Source: Aldrovandia affinis (lineage: Eukaryota; Chordata; Actinopteri; Notacanthiformes; Halosauridae). From it: a stretch of 64,000 nucleotides of DNA. Below the pieces are notes generated by a model, which saw only the letters and a list, made by a program, of their open reading frames with translations, made no database searches and was not told where the DNA came from. The position numbers were made by a program, and so were the translations under genes. This document shows positions 62,103 to 64,000 of the stretch, piece by piece. The DNA lies in assembly GCA_029706075.1 (NCBI GenBank), contig JAINUG010000110.1, positions 653,213 through 717,212 of the forward strand, in the 5' to 3' direction. The stretch's first letter is position 1; the number at the start of each line of letters is the position of its first letter.

Positions 62103-64000
62103 GTGCAGGGAATTATAGCAAGCAAACAATGTGATTTGATCACACTGTATAAAGATAAATTAATTCATATTCTGAACACTGAGACATGCTTTCATGTCAA
62201 AGTCACTGAGAAGACGTTCCCCATTTCTCACTCTTTAGGGATTCAAACAGAACACGAGATGGATCCTGTCTCTGTACGCCATCACAAAGAGTCCCTCTCT
62301 TCACCTCAAGTATCAGGGTCATTGTCACCATAATATAAACACACATTTGTTCATTGATGGGGGTGGGTGGGGCAGATGTGTGGACTTCTCCCACTTGCTC
62401 TGGTACTAGCAAACAGTGCACCCTGTGGGAGAATGGTCACGCCCCACCCTTCCATGCCGTAGGAGAGTTCCAGCTGAGATGCAGCAATAGGCCCTCCTCT
62501 GAGCTGAAAATATAAACTCTGACAGGACGCAAGACTTCTTCTCCTCTTCCTCTCCTCTGTGATCTCCGTCTCCTGCTGAGCTTCGTTTCATGATCAGCCG
62601 TGTCACACTCTGTGCCAAGGCAAGCAGCTCCGAGCAAGGCAAGCAGAATCGTCCGCTTACTGGCCACCGCCGGGCATCGCTGCGGATTACCAAAGATCAC
62701 ATCTCACCCAAGGGCAAAACAGCGAGGTTTTTGTGTCTGTTTGTTCCATTCACAACATGCTCATTCTTCTGCTTTACAGAGCACTCAGCCTTTCCCAGGA
62801 TATGGAAGCAGGGACGCTGGAATTTAGCCCTGGGATTCTGCACCGCAGCCCTGCTGATGAACCCAGCTTCATTCACAACACGTAACACTGCTGGTCACAC
62901 TGCATCAACAGCTGGTTTCAAACACTACACATACACAACAGAGAGCTTGATACACTGAGGAACATAAACAGAGGTATAATGGAGCTCATTCCTCTCTCTC
63001 TCTCTCTCTCTCACATCATCATGTAGGTCCTCACATAGTTTCTTAGTTCCTAGGCCACCCCTGGGTGCCCTCTTCTACATGGACCCCTCAACATTCCACA
63101 ACTAACAAACCCCCAACAAATGACACTCAACACTGTGGTATATTTTTTTCACATATCTGACCTAATTCACAAGCCTAGTCTTGGTCTTGAAAAAACATAA
63201 TTTGTGTCAGTCTCTGAAAATTATGTTTGGTCTATGTCTGTATTTTGTTAATGTACTGTATGGGAAGATATAATCTGAGCTGCTCTCTGAATTATTATCA
63301 GTATTTCATCTTTCAGTTATCATTTAGTATGTAATTTAGTATTATTAGTATAAGTCAGTTAATTAGTATCATTTTTTTATCATGTACATCAAATTCCAGC
63401 TTCACACATACATATTTTTTTACATGGAAATTGAATTTTCTGGAATCAGTCAGTCATGAACCCCAGGGACGTTGTTCAGTTCAGTGTGCCAAACACATAC
63501 AAGTAAATGGCCTTGAGTGTATAAATGCTGGGTGCGTTTGACCAAAGTTTGTAGCTTGTCATAAAACAGCCACGGTGTGTTTTAACAGGCACATGTCTCT
63601 GCTTAACAGATTTCCCCAGCTTCCTTTAGGTCACGGAAGCTGTGAGCACCAGGAAGCGAGGTTGAATCAGCTCACAGAAGACCATGATTAGTCAGATCAA
63701 GCCACTGGTTGCCTGGCTGTGACGAATGCCTGCTGAGACCGTGGTTCTCCAGGACCAAGGAGCACGCACAGATCTCATTCAGCAATGGCAGCCAGCCATG
63801 CCCATTCAACAGAAAGACATAAAGGGCAGCATCCTCTTTATAGTTACACATACAGCTGTATAAATAGTTTATACAAACACACAGACTATACATCCTATAT
63901 CTCCACCGTGTTGTAATTGTATTTTTGTGATTATGTGGATAATGGCATATGGATTATTACATTTACAAAATAAGTAAATCTATAGGCTGACCAAATTAGA
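62103..64000. other. Intergenic, no gene recognised
   Basis: Non-coding, with GC-richer patches at 62400-62700 and 63580-63800. Overlapping frames at 62406-62958 on both strands show no known domain. A (CT)n tract lies at 62992-63012. Confidence 0.5.
62992..63012. repeat. (CT)n microsatellite
   Basis: About ten uninterrupted CT units. Confidence 0.9.

Noticed and set aside
62406..62958. Several overlapping frames of 75-122 codons
   Set aside because: Open on both strands in the same GC-richer patch, with no recognisable protein family.

Overview
This window looks like nuclear DNA from a bony fish, most likely a teleost. It holds two recognisable protein genes in 64 kb, one with a GT-AG intron. 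The rest is AT-rich, TAAT-rich spacer carrying fish-type repeats: tRNA-headed SINEs with the shared teleost tail (AAGTCGCTYTGGATAARAGYGTCTGCTAAATG in two halves), several Tc1/mariner remnants, a TTAA-flanked MITE and many (CA)n/(GT)n tracts. I cannot fix the species. One SINE (30953-31168) resembles families I associate with early-branching teleosts, but this is a weak hint.

Layout: 1-35.2 kb is a gene-free desert upstream of egr2b, with scattered transposon debris and several repeat-free blocks that look like regulatory DNA. From 35.24 to 38.2 kb lies egr2b (Krox20), plus strand, two exons, with an immediate-early type promoter (CArG-like box, CRE-like box, TATA-like box). From 42.3 to 43.1 kb lies ado (2-aminoethanethiol/cysteamine dioxygenase), minus strand and intronless, convergent with egr2b and with ZNF143-like motifs upstream. 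From 43.7 to 64 kb is again gene-free, with SINEs, a decayed Tc1-like element retaining long terminal inverted repeats (54.50-55.67 kb), a second Tc1 remnant directly beside it, a polypurine tract and a 212-bp T2/Kolobok-type MITE.

The tail-to-tail egr2-ado pair next to a gene desert on the egr2 5' side matches the vertebrate EGR2/ADO locus as I know it. In mammals and birds long-range hindbrain and Schwann-cell enhancers of Krox20 lie in the flanking DNA. The most interesting content here is therefore probably cis-regulatory: an EGR-like motif cluster at 27.4-28.3 kb, a POU/SOX motif block at 47.4-48.0 kb, and repeat-free blocks near 10.5, 19.3, 22.7 and 28.7 kb. Their regulatory role is inference from base composition and motifs; no alignment was run. 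I found no CRISPR array, operon, rRNA or functional-looking tRNA gene, and no evidence of a wholly new system.
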